The position numbers and the translations under genes are program-made. 64,000 bases of DNA from Dulcicalothrix desertica PCC 7102 (lineage in GTDB: Bacteria > Cyanobacteriota > Cyanobacteriia > Cyanobacteriales > Nostocaceae): positions 62,001 to 126,000 of the forward strand of contig NZ_RSCL01000026.1 of NCBI RefSeq assembly GCF_003991905.1, given 5' to 3'. The notes below the pieces were generated by a model. It was not told where the DNA came from. It was given only the letters and a program-made list of their open reading frames with translations, and did not search any database. Positions 43,918 to 53,231 of this stretch are shown here, piece by piece (the stretch's first letter is position 1; every line of letters starts with the position of its first letter).

Positions 43918-44646
43918 ATGATAGTTTTTCCTGCTTTTATAATTTTGTTATCTCTAACCTTTGCTAATCAAAATATTATAACTCTGCTGGTTAGCAAAAA
44001 TCGTCAAGATTGGCTTGTGGATATTATTGGTTTATTTTTTCAAGGAATAATTATCCCTATATTACAAATCACGATTGTTTTTCAATTTTATCATTACTTA
44101 TTCCCTAGCTTAAAATCCACACTTACATTACATCCATTAATAGTATTTAGTCTTAGCTTTATTTGTGTAGACTACCTGTACTACTGGAATCATCGTTTAT
44201 TCCACACACCTTGGTTATGGTCGGTGCATAAAGTTCACCACACAGTAACAACAATGGACGTAGTAGGAACTTCGCGCAATACATTATGGACAAGCTTTTT
44301 GATTATATACCTATGGGTTCACTCTTTGTTTATATACTTACTCCAAGACCCAACTTGGTATATTTTTGGCGCCAGTTTAACCTCTGCTTTAGATTTATGG
44401 CGCCATAGTAAATTTACACCAAAACCAACATCTATAATTTACCATTTACTTGCACCTTGGTTAATTTTACCGCAAGACCATGCATGGCATCACGCGCGTA
44501 ATTATAAAGGTGGTAACTATGGAGCAAACTTTAAAATATGGGATAAAATGCATGGTACTTATTCAGATAATGAAAAACAACCAGAAAATTTAGGTGCCGT
44601 ATCAAATCTAAGTTTATCACAAAAACTTTTCTTTCCTTTTATATGA
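43918..44646 (+). CDS. membrane fatty acid hydroxylase/sterol desaturase family protein
   Basis: A 242-residue membrane diiron enzyme with four or more hydrophobic segments. The histidine boxes are HRLFH (92-96), HKVHH (104-108) and HAWHH with a fourth His region (WDKMHGTY). The family hydroxylates or desaturates lipid chains, sterols or carotenoids in the membrane using O2. The substrate here is probably a lipid-like intermediate of the cluster. The stop overlaps the next gene by four bases. Confidence 0.87.
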   Translation: MIVFPAFIILLSLTFANQNIITLLVSKNRQDWLVDIIGLFFQGIIIPILQITIVFQFYHYLFPSLKSTLTLHPLIVFSLSFICVDYLYYWNHRLFHTPWLWSVHKVHHTVTTMDVVGTSRNTLWTSFLIIYLWVHSLFIYLLQDPTWYIFGASLTSALDLWRHSKFTPKPTSIIYHLLAPWLILPQDHAWHHARNYKGGNYGANFKIWDKMHGTYSDNEKQPENLGAVSNLSLSQKLFFPFI

Positions 44647-45242
44647 CTTTACTAAGTACAGTACTTTCTTTTTTTCCAACTTTAGTTATGCTAATGATAT
44701 TCGGTTCATTTCTAGGAATTTGCTATCAACCTGGAATTATTAGTGTACTAAGTTTATTCTTTTCTATTTATATCTTCCCTTTACTTATTTATCAAATACA
44801 TAATTACTTTTTACCGATAAAAGAAGATATTAGTTATCTTTGTGGCAAAGAATATTCACCTTGGTGGGGAAGTCATCAAATTCAATCTATTTATATAACG
44901 TTTCCTGTGTTTGAAGCCATATTGCGCTTAATACCAGGAGCATTTTCTCTATGGTTAAGATTATGGGGTTCAACAGTTGGTAAAAAAGTTTATTGGACAC
45001 CAAAATTAGAAATCGCTGACAGAGGATTATTAGAAATAGGTGATAATGTTATTTTTGGATATGGTGTTGGAATTTATTCCCATATAATTAAACCCAAAAA
45101 ACAAGATTTATTACTATACGTCAAAAAAGTAAAAATTGGTAGCAATGTATTTGTAGGCGCCGGAAATAATATTGCACCAGGGGTAAATATTAACGATAAC
45201 ACATACATACCTATATCTACCACACTTCCAGTAGTAAAATAA
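44643..45242 (+). CDS. membrane-linked hexapeptide-repeat acyltransferase-like protein
   Basis: A 199-residue protein. Two N-terminal hydrophobic helices (about 3-28 and 30-50) are followed by a left-handed beta-helix of hexapeptide repeats (LEIADRGLLEIGDNVIFGYG; VKIGSNVFVGAGNNIAPG). HII after GVGIYS could give the catalytic His. Similar domains occur at the ends of some cyanobacterial NRPS proteins and in O-acyltransferases. It may move an acyl group onto or off the cluster product at the membrane. Confidence 0.75.
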   Translation: MTLLSTVLSFFPTLVMLMIFGSFLGICYQPGIISVLSLFFSIYIFPLLIYQIHNYFLPIKEDISYLCGKEYSPWWGSHQIQSIYITFPVFEAILRLIPGAFSLWLRLWGSTVGKKVYWTPKLEIADRGLLEIGDNVIFGYGVGIYSHIIKPKKQDLLLYVKKVKIGSNVFVGAGNNIAPGVNINDNTYIPISTTLPVVK

Positions 45243-45244
45243 TT

Positions 45245-46726
45245 ATGAATATATTTATACAAATTTTTGGGAAAATTATTGCACCTGCTGCAAATAGATT
45301 TAATCGCGCGCTGAAAAAACCAGAAATCACGCAAAAAAATCTCCAAAAAGAACTTTTTCGACGTTTTACTCAAAGTGAATATGGAAAATCTTTAAATATT
45401 ATACACTGGCGCCAAATACCTATTGTTGAGTACCAAGATATTGAAAGCTGTATAAACAACCTGACTTCTGAACCAATTATTTTTTACGAAAAAACATCAG
45501 GAAGTCGGAGTGCAGCAAAATTAATACCTTATACAAAAGCTTTGCGTCGTTCGTTTAATCATATGTTCTGTGTTTGGGCACATGACTTAATTGTCAATGG
45601 TCCAAAATTCTCAACAGGAAGAATTTACTTTTGTATATCACCACAGTTAACTCCACCCGCAGATGTTACAACTTTACAAGATGACTCTCAATATCTTGAT
45701 GGTTGGTTACGCGCTATTCTCAGCCATTTTTTAGTGTCACCTCCTGGAATACAGCATATACACAATGCTGAAGAATTTAAACACAAACTTTCTCAAGCGC
45801 TACTACTCGCAGAAGACTTAGAAATTATCTCAATATGGAGTCCTAGTTTTCTCAAAGTCATTCTTGACTATATATACTCTCATCACAAACAACTCGCTGA
45901 GTCGTTAAAAACTAAAATATCAGCCGAACGCTACAACTTACTATTGGCGCCACCAGAATATAGTAAACTCTGGCGCCATCTCAAACTAATTTCATGTTGG
46001 GACAGTGCAAACGCTGCGGATGGCGCCCAAACATTACGAAAGCTTTTCCCAGGTGTATTAGTACAGGGTAAAGGACTTTTAGCAACTGAGGCGCCAATGA
46101 CTATTCCCCTGATACCAGCGAAAGGATGTGTACCAATGTTGGATGAAGTATTTTTCGAGTTTGAAGACGAAAAAGGTAATATACATCTTCTCCACGAACT
46201 TAAAAAAGCAGAAGTATACGAAATTATTATTTCTCAAAAAGGTGGGTTATACCGTTACCGTATTAAAGACCGAGTTCGCGTTACCCACTTTTATCACGCT
46301 ACTCCTTGTCTAGAATTTATAGGACGTACACAAGAAATTAGTGATTTAGTTGGAGAAAAACTGCACTCTGAGTTCGTCCGTCAAGTACTTGATAATTTAC
46401 CTTTGGCTGAAACCAACTTTAAAACTTTCATACCTACACACATCCCAACAGCCAGATATATCCTTTTACTAGATACAGCGAATACAGATACGTTGGAACT
46501 TGCAGAAAAATTAGATACACTGCTGCAACAGTCTCCTCAATATCGTCATGCAAGACTTTTGGATCAACTGGCGCCAGCTTCCATAATAGTAAATCCTCAT
46601 GCGGCTGAAATTCTCAGTTTACATAAAACACGCGAAGGAAAAAAATGGGGTGACTTGAAACATGATATTTTGAATACGGTGCCTATTAATAGAGAATTAT
46701 TAAGCGAATTGAGTAATGTTTTTTAG
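45245..46726 (+). CDS. GH3-family acyl-acid-amido synthetase-like enzyme
   Basis: A 493-residue member of the GH3 family within the ANL adenylating superfamily. The ATP motif is EKTSGSRSAAKLIPYTKA, and a second nucleotide motif is GGLYRYRIKDRVRV (Tyr, Arg and Asp conserved). In plants GH3 enzymes link jasmonate or auxin to amino acids through acyl-adenylates; bacterial members join acids to amines. It is probably the amide- or ester-forming step of this cluster. It begins two bases after the acyltransferase stop and is the last gene of the run. Confidence 0.85.
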   Translation: MNIFIQIFGKIIAPAANRFNRALKKPEITQKNLQKELFRRFTQSEYGKSLNIIHWRQIPIVEYQDIESCINNLTSEPIIFYEKTSGSRSAAKLIPYTKALRRSFNHMFCVWAHDLIVNGPKFSTGRIYFCISPQLTPPADVTTLQDDSQYLDGWLRAILSHFLVSPPGIQHIHNAEEFKHKLSQALLLAEDLEIISIWSPSFLKVILDYIYSHHKQLAESLKTKISAERYNLLLAPPEYSKLWRHLKLISCWDSANAADGAQTLRKLFPGVLVQGKGLLATEAPMTIPLIPAKGCVPMLDEVFFEFEDEKGNIHLLHELKKAEVYEIIISQKGGLYRYRIKDRVRVTHFYHATPCLEFIGRTQEISDLVGEKLHSEFVRQVLDNLPLAETNFKTFIPTHIPTARYILLLDTANTDTLELAEKLDTLLQQSPQYRHARLLDQLAPASIIVNPHAAEILSLHKTREGKKWGDLKHDILNTVPINRELLSELSNVF

Positions 46727-46786
46727 AATACTTGTTATAAGTACAAGAATTTAAGACACTAGCCTGTAACGTTTAATTAGTTACAT

Positions 46787-47341
46787 ATGAATTTGTTGAA
46801 GAATACAGGCGTTGCTTTAGGCTTGTCACTTATTACAGGCACCAGTCAAGTTACAGAAAGCACATTCGCTATACCAACCAAACCTCAGCAAACGGCACAA
46901 TCAACATCAAAAATTAAATCTAACGCAGTTTTTGCGCCTATATTGCCTAAATTAAAGAAAAATAGCAAAATTGCAATCTTACTACCTAAGCAAATTCCTG
47001 GCTCAGAAAGCGAAAATAAATTATACGCAGTTGTTGAAACCGCAACACCTAACAAGTATGGAATAATACTTGGATTTACTCCAGATTGTAATGGTGGAAC
47101 AGCCTGCCGTTATGGTTTTGTCGGTGCTGAATCTGTTACAAATAAAACACCACGTCAAAGAGGTAAAGTTGTATCGTTACAAAATCGCACAACTGCTTAT
47201 TTTACAGAATCACAATGTGGCGCCAATTGTTCTGATGGAATATTAACTTGGCGCCGAAGGGGTGTTCAATATAGTGCTGGTTTAAAAGCTGGTAAATTAA
47301 ACGATGTGTTACAAATGGCTAATTCTTTTGTGGCGCCGTGA
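46787..47341 (+). CDS. exported hypothetical protein
   Basis: A 184-residue protein. The N-terminus (MNLLKNTGVALGLSLITG) is signal-peptide-like. The mature part has SKIAILLPKQIPGSESE, a Cys-containing centre (TPDCNGGTACRYGFVG; SQCGANCSDGILTW) that could form two disulfides, and a final helix. This looks like a conserved periplasmic cyanobacterial protein without known function. It lies 60 bp after the GH3 gene but has its own leader, so cluster membership is doubtful. Confidence 0.65.
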   Translation: MNLLKNTGVALGLSLITGTSQVTESTFAIPTKPQQTAQSTSKIKSNAVFAPILPKLKKNSKIAILLPKQIPGSESENKLYAVVETATPNKYGIILGFTPDCNGGTACRYGFVGAESVTNKTPRQRGKVVSLQNRTTAYFTESQCGANCSDGILTWRRRGVQYSAGLKAGKLNDVLQMANSFVAP

Positions 47342-47684
47342 TGTAGAGGCGGATTAACTTGCTCTGACTGCGGTTATAACAGACTCTATCAGTAAGTCTC
47401 CTGTTTTAACACGTAAATCTTAAATTGCTTGGTTAAAAATTGTAACAGCATGGATTTTTAGAATTATAATTAATGTCTCTATCTATATAGTGACATTATA
47501 TTTATATTAATAATATGACGCATTAGAAGACAGTTCTAATACCTAGCAAAAAATATACTTAAATTTCATTAATTTTGTAATATTAAACTTAACGACTTTT
47601 TAGTACATACATATTTAAATAATAAGGCAATGGCGCCTAAGAATCAATATGCCATAGAAAATTTCACTTATCTTGTGAAATGTA
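47342..47684. other. gene-free spacer
   Basis: About 340 AT-rich bases between the exported protein and the repeat at 47685. I see no supported gene. Confidence 0.4.
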
Positions 47685-47788
47685 TCTTGTGGGATGGGCA
47701 TCCTCGCCCGTCCGAAAAAGTCCGGACTCAAAAACTCCCAAAAAGTCCTAAAATTGAAAGAACAGGCAGGGATGCCTGTTCCACAAGA
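47685..47788. repeat. TCTTGTGG-family inverted-repeat element
   Basis: TCTTGTGGGATGGGCATCC at the left and GGATGCCTGTTCCACAAGA at the right enclose a core that also contains a small GTCCGGAC palindrome. It lies just after the PRC-barrel gene stop. Confidence 0.75.
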
Positions 47789-47804
47789 GTTTTTCAACCT
47801 GACC

Positions 47805-48773
47805 TTACTCTTCGTATTCGGGTTGTTTTTGTCTGACTTTTTCGGGGATGTTCAGGGGGGTTGGCGCCTCGTCGTCATCCCAGGCATCACGGTCTAGGTC
47901 TTCGTCTTCGTATTGTATGACTGGTTTTGGTAGTTCGTAACTGGCTGATTTTTCGTATTTATCTTTGCCAGATGCTTCACTCCAGTTATCGTCTTCGTCG
48001 TCGTCATCGTAGCGGGGTGCTGGCTCATAACTGGCGCGCGCTTCCATGACTTGGCGCCTTGGTGCTGGTATCGGTTCGTAGTCGTCTTCGTCCCATGCTG
48101 GTTCTTCGACTCTTTCGGGAGCGCGAACTTTTGCCATTGGTGCTTCGAGTGGTATACCGCTGGGAAGTTGTTTGTCTGCGGCAACTGTACGAGGTTGAGC
48201 GTAGTATTCTTCGTCACCGCTTCTATCCCAAGGCGCCCGACCAATACCCAAGCGTTCGAGTAAACCTACAGATAATTGTGTGAGACGTTCTTCGGCGCCT
48301 TCAAATACAATTAAACGGTTTGGGCCTGTGCTGACAATTTCTTCGATTGATAGTTCGTATGTGCTTAAAACTTGTTCGGGTAGTTGAGGTAGTCCTACTG
48401 ATGCAATAACTATTGTTAATAGTTTGCCGTTTGCTGTATCAAATTTAAAGCCGCGTACTCGACCCAAAGCTTCACCTGTTTCGGTGATAACTTCCCAGTT
48501 GACGAGATTACTATAAGCTTCAACGTCAATATCTTCGATTGCGTCTTCGTTCTCTACTAAGATGACGTCAGCGATTTTTCTGATGCTATCTAAGTACATG
48601 TAACGGGGCACACCGGAAACGGAAATCAGGCTATCTCGTAGGCTAAATGCCACAACCTCGCGTTGGTCAACGTCTACCCATACCTGACTAATAATACCGA
48701 GTCGCCTAGCGTCGCTGGTGACTACCTGTGTGTTTAAAATATCCGAGCGTCTAATAGTTTGTTCTGAGGTCAT
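47805..48773 (-). CDS. PRC-barrel domain protein
   Basis: A 322-residue protein with two PRC-barrel-type modules: residues about 8-75 (RSDILNTQVVTSDARRLGII...VWVDVDQREVVAFSLRD) and about 85-160 (VNWEVITETGEALGRVRGFK). PRC barrels occur in RNA-processing (RimM) and photosynthetic proteins. The C-terminal 150 residues are acidic and low-complexity (YDDDDEDDNW). It is upstream of smc in the same minus-strand direction order, 60 bp after smc, and may be co-transcribed with it. Function unknown. Confidence 0.8.
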   Translation of the reverse strand: MTSEQTIRRSDILNTQVVTSDARRLGIISQVWVDVDQREVVAFSLRDSLISVSGVPRYMYLDSIRKIADVILVENEDAIEDIDVEAYSNLVNWEVITETGEALGRVRGFKFDTANGKLLTIVIASVGLPQLPEQVLSTYELSIEEIVSTGPNRLIVFEGAEERLTQLSVGLLERLGIGRAPWDRSGDEEYYAQPRTVAADKQLPSGIPLEAPMAKVRAPERVEEPAWDEDDYEPIPAPRRQVMEARASYEPAPRYDDDDEDDNWSEASGKDKYEKSASYELPKPVIQYEDEDLDRDAWDDDEAPTPLNIPEKVRQKQPEYEE

Positions 48774-48833
48774 TCTAATACCGAGTCCTGAATCTCGAAT
48801 CCGGTTAATCTATACACTATTATTAACAAAAAC

Positions 48834-51800
48834 TCAAGCCGATGTATGTTCCGATTTGAGCTTGATTCCCAAAACTTGAGTATAAGCTCCTCTCGCTTGA
48901 GTTACGCCGATTGTGCGTTCGGCTGATTCTATCATTGGGCGCCGTAAACTAACAACTATAAATTGTGCAGATTGCGCCTGTTGTTTAACCATTTTAGCTA
49001 ATCGTTCTACATTTGCTCCATCTAAAAACATATCTACTTCGTCAAAAGCATAAAAAGGTGATGGACGGTACTTTTGCAGGGCGAAAATAAAGCTTAATGC
49101 TGTTAAAGATTTTTCTCCCCCCGACATTGAAGCTAGACGCTGTACAGGTTTACCTTTGGGATGTGCCACAAGGTTCAAACCGCTGATGAATGGGTCTTCG
49201 GGGTTATCTAATTGTAAATAACCATCACCATCTGAGAGTGTTGCGAAAATTGATTGAAAGTTTTCATTTACAGCATCGAATGATTCTTTAAACGCACGCT
49301 GACGCAATGTAGTGAAATTTTCAATTCTAAATAGTAGTTCTGTACGTTCACCTTCTAAAGTTTCGAGTTTTTGCGTTAATTCCTGCAAGCGGTTTTGGGT
49401 ACGGTCGTATTGTTCGAGCGCGAGCATGTTAACTGGTTCCATTGCTTGCATTCGCTTGCTGAGACTTTTGAGTTCTTTTTGCAGTTCCTCTAAATCGACC
49501 GTTACCGGTACTTCGGGTAATGGGTTAGGTAAATCTGGGGCAATCGTTCGCAACTGCTCTTGAACATTAGTTAGTTCTTCTCGACGTGCGAGTTGAGACT
49601 CCTGTAATTTTTGGACTTCCCACTCAAGTTGCTGCTGACGTAATAAATGCGCGCGTAGTTCTGCTTCGAGTGCATCGCGTTTTTTCTTCTCTTCCCCTAG
49701 GTTTGCTTCTAATTCAGTTAATTTAGCGCGTGTTTGTTCTATAGAAGTGCTGAGTGCGGTTAATTCTGTAGAGACGCGATTAATCGCGTCTCTACAATTG
49801 GTTTGGTCTTGTTGGTATTGGGTTATACGTGTTTCTGATTCCTGAATACGTTCTGTTAAACGAGTAAACTGTGATTCCAAATTAGTTAAGCGCTGTTCGG
49901 CTTCACGTAGTGCGGTTTCCCGTTGTTTTAATTGTTGCTCGTTATTTTTGATGACTGCTTGGACTTGCTGCCATTCGCTTGGTGTTTGTTCTGCTTCTAA
50001 TGTTGCTAAAGTTTGCCGTAACTGTGCTAATTGTTCTTCTTGACCAGGTAATGAGTTATTTAATATTTCTAAGCGCGATTGAGCAGTGGTAAATTTGTTT
50101 TGGTTTTGTGAGAGTTGAGATTTTGTACTTTCTACTTGTGCTGTTAAGGTTTTAACTTCACGCTGTAGCTGTTCTAACCGCAATTGTTGTTCACGTTTGG
50201 CTTGACGACTTTCTGTTAATTCTTGTGACAATTGCTTGACGCGGGCGCCCATTGATAAAATTGCATCGCTACATCTTTCTAAAACGCGCTCAATCTCTGT
50301 TAAACGTTGCTTTAATAATCTTACTTCTTCGGTTTCTCCTGTTTCTGGCGCCCCAAATCGTAATTGCGAACGTTGTCCAGTACTACCCCCGGTCATCGCT
50401 CCACTGGGTTCGAGCAATTCTCCATCAAGAGTAACTATACGATATCTACCTAAATGCGCGCGGGCTTGGTTTAAAGTTTCAAAAATCACCGTTCCACCAA
50501 ACACATAACCAAAAACATCGCGGTAACGGTTCTCTGTCTCAACTAAATTAACTGCTAAATCAATAAAACCGTTTGCATTCCGTAAATCACTAACAGATGG
50601 TGTTCTTGCTGCTTGAATTTTATTCAATGGTAGAAAAGTTGCCCTTCCTGCACGACGCTGTTTGAGTAATTCAATCCCAGCGGCGCCTACAGAGTCATCT
50701 TCTACTACAATATTAGCCAATCTGGCGCCAGCAGCTATTTCTAAAGCAAGCTGATACTGTGGTTCTACTCGTCCTAACTCGGCAACCAGACCGCAAACCC
50801 CAGGTAAACCCGATTGTAATATTAACTTACTGGCGCCTGTTCCTTGGGCATCTTGTTGTGCTTGTGCTTGCGCTTCTAGTTTATCTAATTGCCTGGTTTT
50901 ATCACGCTGTTCTGCTAAAAGACGCTTTTGTGTTTCCTGCTGTAACTGTAATTCCTGCTCTGTTGCGCTAAGGTTTTGTGCTAATTCTTGAATTGGTTGA
51001 TTTGAACTATTAAATTCTTCTTGAATTGAATTTAACTGACTTTGTTTTTCAGCTAATTCTGGCTCAATACGCTGTAATAAATCGCTTTGTTCTTGAATTT
51101 GTGTTCTTAGCTGTGAATTACGCTCGCTTAACTGCGCTTGTTCTGTACGCTGCGGTTCGAGAGTTTGTAGCAAAGTCTCTACTTGACGGTTAAGTGCAGT
51201 TTGCTGTTGTACCCAAGCTTCAGAAGCTTCGGCAACTTGAGCAGCAGTTTCGCGAGATTCTTCTAAAGCTGTTTGAACTAACGCGCGTTGCTGCTGACAA
51301 TATAATATAGATTGTTGCTCTACAGTTTGCGCTTCGGTAATTTGCTGCAAGTTTTTTCTATGCTGCTCAATTTCTAACTGTGTAGTTTGTAACTTTCTAG
51401 AAGTTTCTTGCTGTGCTGCGTTTAACTCACTAGCTCTGCGAGTTAGCTGTTTTCGTTCAGCTTCCTGGTTTGCTAGCTGTGACTGTGCAGCTAATAACTC
51501 TTCACCACCCAAAGTTTTGAGGAGTAAGTTGAGTTCTTCGAGTTCAATATTTTTTGCAGCAATTTGATTATTTACATTGGTCAACTGCTCAGTTAGCTCT
51601 AAACTTTGCTTATCTCCAGCTTGAATTTGTGTTTGTAAGCGTTCCTGCTGATTTTGTAACGTTCGCCATGATAATACAGCTTCCCACTTTTGCTTTTCCA
51701 GAAATTCTACACGAAATTTTTGATATCTTTCGGCTTTAGCTTTATCTTGCGCTAACCTTTCGCACTGCGCTACTAACTCCGACTCAATAATGCGGCAATT

Positions 51801-52511
51801 ATCTTCTTTTTCTTTAACTTCCTCTAAAGTCTTTTTCGCTTGGTTAATTTTTCTATCGAATGCTCCCACACCCGCTAACTCATCAATAATTTCTCGACGC
51901 TCGCGTGCGTTCATCGAGATAATACTCGTAACGTCCCCTTGGAGTACAACATTATAACCTTCAGGGTGAACCCGCAGCCGTTCCAGTTCTTCATGTAACT
52001 CAGTTAAAGTACAAGAAATACCATTTATATAATAGTTAGAAGTATAAGTACCTTGCTGCGTTACACGTAATCTTCGCGTCACACACCAATCTTCACCCGG
52101 TTTCGCGCGAATTTTTTCCTTACGGTTTTTATCGTCTTCGCTAACTTCTTCTTCCTCTGGTTCCTCTTCTTCCGGAGGCAGCAAGTCGTCTTCAATAACC
52201 GTAACAGTTAAATCTTCATCTAAAACAGCATCCGGTTCATGGTCAGAAAGGTCAAAGGTAACGGTAACACTAGCTTCAACCGTCGAACGTCCTTTTGACA
52301 CTTGTGTTGTATTAACCAAATCAGGAAGTCTATCTGCACGCATCCCTTTAGAACCTGCCAAACCAAGGCAAAACAGTAGCGCGTCCAGAATGTTCGACTT
52401 ACCAGAACCATTGGGCCCAGATATGACGGTAAAACCTGTCAATAGAGGAACTGAAGTTGTGCCGCCGAACGATTTAAAATTTGTAAGTTCAACGCGCTTG
52501 ATGTGAACCAT
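48834..52511 (-). CDS. smc: chromosome segregation protein SMC
   Basis: The SMC ATPase that compacts and segregates chromosomes. It has Walker A (ISGPNGSGKSNILDALLFCL), a long coiled coil, a hinge (GLPGVCGLVAELGRVEPQYQ and following glycines, about residues 580-700), a second coiled coil, the ABC signature (MSGGEKSLTALSF) and Walker B (FYAFDEVDMFLD). I start at ATG 52511 (MVHIKRVELTNFKSF), the family start; an in-frame ATG 165 bases upstream adds unconserved residues. The length of 1,225 residues is normal. A 30-bp dispersed palindrome is inserted in frame in the second coiled coil. Confidence 0.96.
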   Translation of the reverse strand: MVHIKRVELTNFKSFGGTTSVPLLTGFTVISGPNGSGKSNILDALLFCLGLAGSKGMRADRLPDLVNTTQVSKGRSTVEASVTVTFDLSDHEPDAVLDEDLTVTVIEDDLLPPEEEEPEEEEVSEDDKNRKEKIRAKPGEDWCVTRRLRVTQQGTYTSNYYINGISCTLTELHEELERLRVHPEGYNVVLQGDVTSIISMNARERREIIDELAGVGAFDRKINQAKKTLEEVKEKEDNCRIIESELVAQCERLAQDKAKAERYQKFRVEFLEKQKWEAVLSWRTLQNQQERLQTQIQAGDKQSLELTEQLTNVNNQIAAKNIELEELNLLLKTLGGEELLAAQSQLANQEAERKQLTRRASELNAAQQETSRKLQTTQLEIEQHRKNLQQITEAQTVEQQSILYCQQQRALVQTALEESRETAAQVAEASEAWVQQQTALNRQVETLLQTLEPQRTEQAQLSERNSQLRTQIQEQSDLLQRIEPELAEKQSQLNSIQEEFNSSNQPIQELAQNLSATEQELQLQQETQKRLLAEQRDKTRQLDKLEAQAQAQQDAQGTGASKLILQSGLPGVCGLVAELGRVEPQYQLALEIAAGARLANIVVEDDSVGAAGIELLKQRRAGRATFLPLNKIQAARTPSVSDLRNANGFIDLAVNLVETENRYRDVFGYVFGGTVIFETLNQARAHLGRYRIVTLDGELLEPSGAMTGGSTGQRSQLRFGAPETGETEEVRLLKQRLTEIERVLERCSDAILSMGARVKQLSQELTESRQAKREQQLRLEQLQREVKTLTAQVESTKSQLSQNQNKFTTAQSRLEILNNSLPGQEEQLAQLRQTLATLEAEQTPSEWQQVQAVIKNNEQQLKQRETALREAEQRLTNLESQFTRLTERIQESETRITQYQQDQTNCRDAINRVSTELTALSTSIEQTRAKLTELEANLGEEKKKRDALEAELRAHLLRQQQLEWEVQKLQESQLARREELTNVQEQLRTIAPDLPNPLPEVPVTVDLEELQKELKSLSKRMQAMEPVNMLALEQYDRTQNRLQELTQKLETLEGERTELLFRIENFTTLRQRAFKESFDAVNENFQSIFATLSDGDGYLQLDNPEDPFISGLNLVAHPKGKPVQRLASMSGGEKSLTALSFIFALQKYRPSPFYAFDEVDMFLDGANVERLAKMVKQQAQSAQFIVVSLRRPMIESAERTIGVTQARGAYTQVLGIKLKSEHTSA
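49767..49796. repeat. 30-bp perfect palindrome inside smc
   Basis: TGTAGAGACGCG and its complement CGCGTCTCTACA around ATTAAT form a perfect palindrome of the same family as 9611-9640. On the coding strand it encodes CRDAINRVST at about residue 905, in the coiled coil. Confidence 0.9.
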
Positions 52512-52683
52512 AAGCGGGTATTTGTCTTGGGTAGGTGTGTGAGGAACGTGTTTTAGTGGCGCCGCTTCCAAATAAAATTTATTCAAGCGAGCCAATAAGG
52601 TATAAGTGTACCAACTATAGTGATATTTGCAACAGGGAAATATTATAATCAAAGAAAAATTTTTGTGAAGCTCCAACCCCTCC

Positions 52684-52708
52684 CCGTAATAAGGACTTCA
52701 GTCCTTAC
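52684..52708. repeat. CGTAATAAGGACTTCAGTCC palindromic repeat
   Basis: The inverse copy of the repeat at 36501 (AAGGACT-TC-AGTCCTT) in the smc upstream region. Confidence 0.7.
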
Positions 52709-52803
52709 CCTGACTGCCTCAAACTTTAAACCATAGCACAAAGCCTTGTAAATACTACAATATTATTCAACCCATAGGAAATTTCCAATAATTAAATTAA
52801 TCA

Positions 52804-52890
52804 TCTTGTGGAACAGGCATCACGAACTGTTCTTCATTTAGGGCGGGCATTTATCAGTCAGGGCGGGCAAGGATGCCCACCCCACAAGAT
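52804..52890. repeat. TCTTGTGG-family inverted-repeat element
   Basis: TCTTGTGGAACAGGCATC at the left and GGATGCCCACCCCACAAGA at the right; the left internal palindrome is degraded. Confidence 0.7.
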
Positions 52891-53002
52891 ATTCCTATAA
52901 TTATGTTAAGATTTATGTATAAAGTAAAAATAAACCTTAAGACTTCTCCGTCATTTAGTACTATTTAAGTCTATTTATAGAATTAAAATAATCAGTGGTG
53001 CT

Positions 53003-53197
53003 GTGACCTCAGAAGCATTAATCCAAGCCAAAGACTCGGAATCAGCAATTAATAAGCCTTATAACTTTTTGAATAAAAAAACACGCAAACAAATCAAGGA
53101 AACAATAAGGTTAGCGTCGGAATTAGGAAAGCGTGCGGAATTTTGGTTCCAAAATAAACCACATCCTGAAGTTCGTAAATATATAGAAGATAGGTAA
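53003..53197 (+). CDS. small hypothetical protein
   Basis: A 64-residue frame starting with GTG (53003): SEALIQAKDSESAINKPY, then a basic helix KKTRKQIKETIRLASELGKR. The amphipathic helical pattern suggests a real peptide, and the next gene follows within 35 bp on the same strand. No family recognised; the start codon is uncertain. Confidence 0.4.
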   Translation: MTSEALIQAKDSESAINKPYNFLNKKTRKQIKETIRLASELGKRAEFWFQNKPHPEVRKYIEDR

Positions 53198-53231
53198 GGA
53201 ATCGTTATTGTATGGAGTAAGGAGTAGTATT

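Noticed and set aside
47630-47897. Plus-strand frames across the repeat at 47685 and the PRC-barrel gene end
   Set aside because: They consist of repeat sequence (GILARPKKSG, RDACSTRV) and antisense of the PRC-barrel gene.
52512-52676. Longer N-terminus of SMC
   Set aside because: The 55 extra residues have no SMC similarity; the family start is MVHIKRVEL at 52511.
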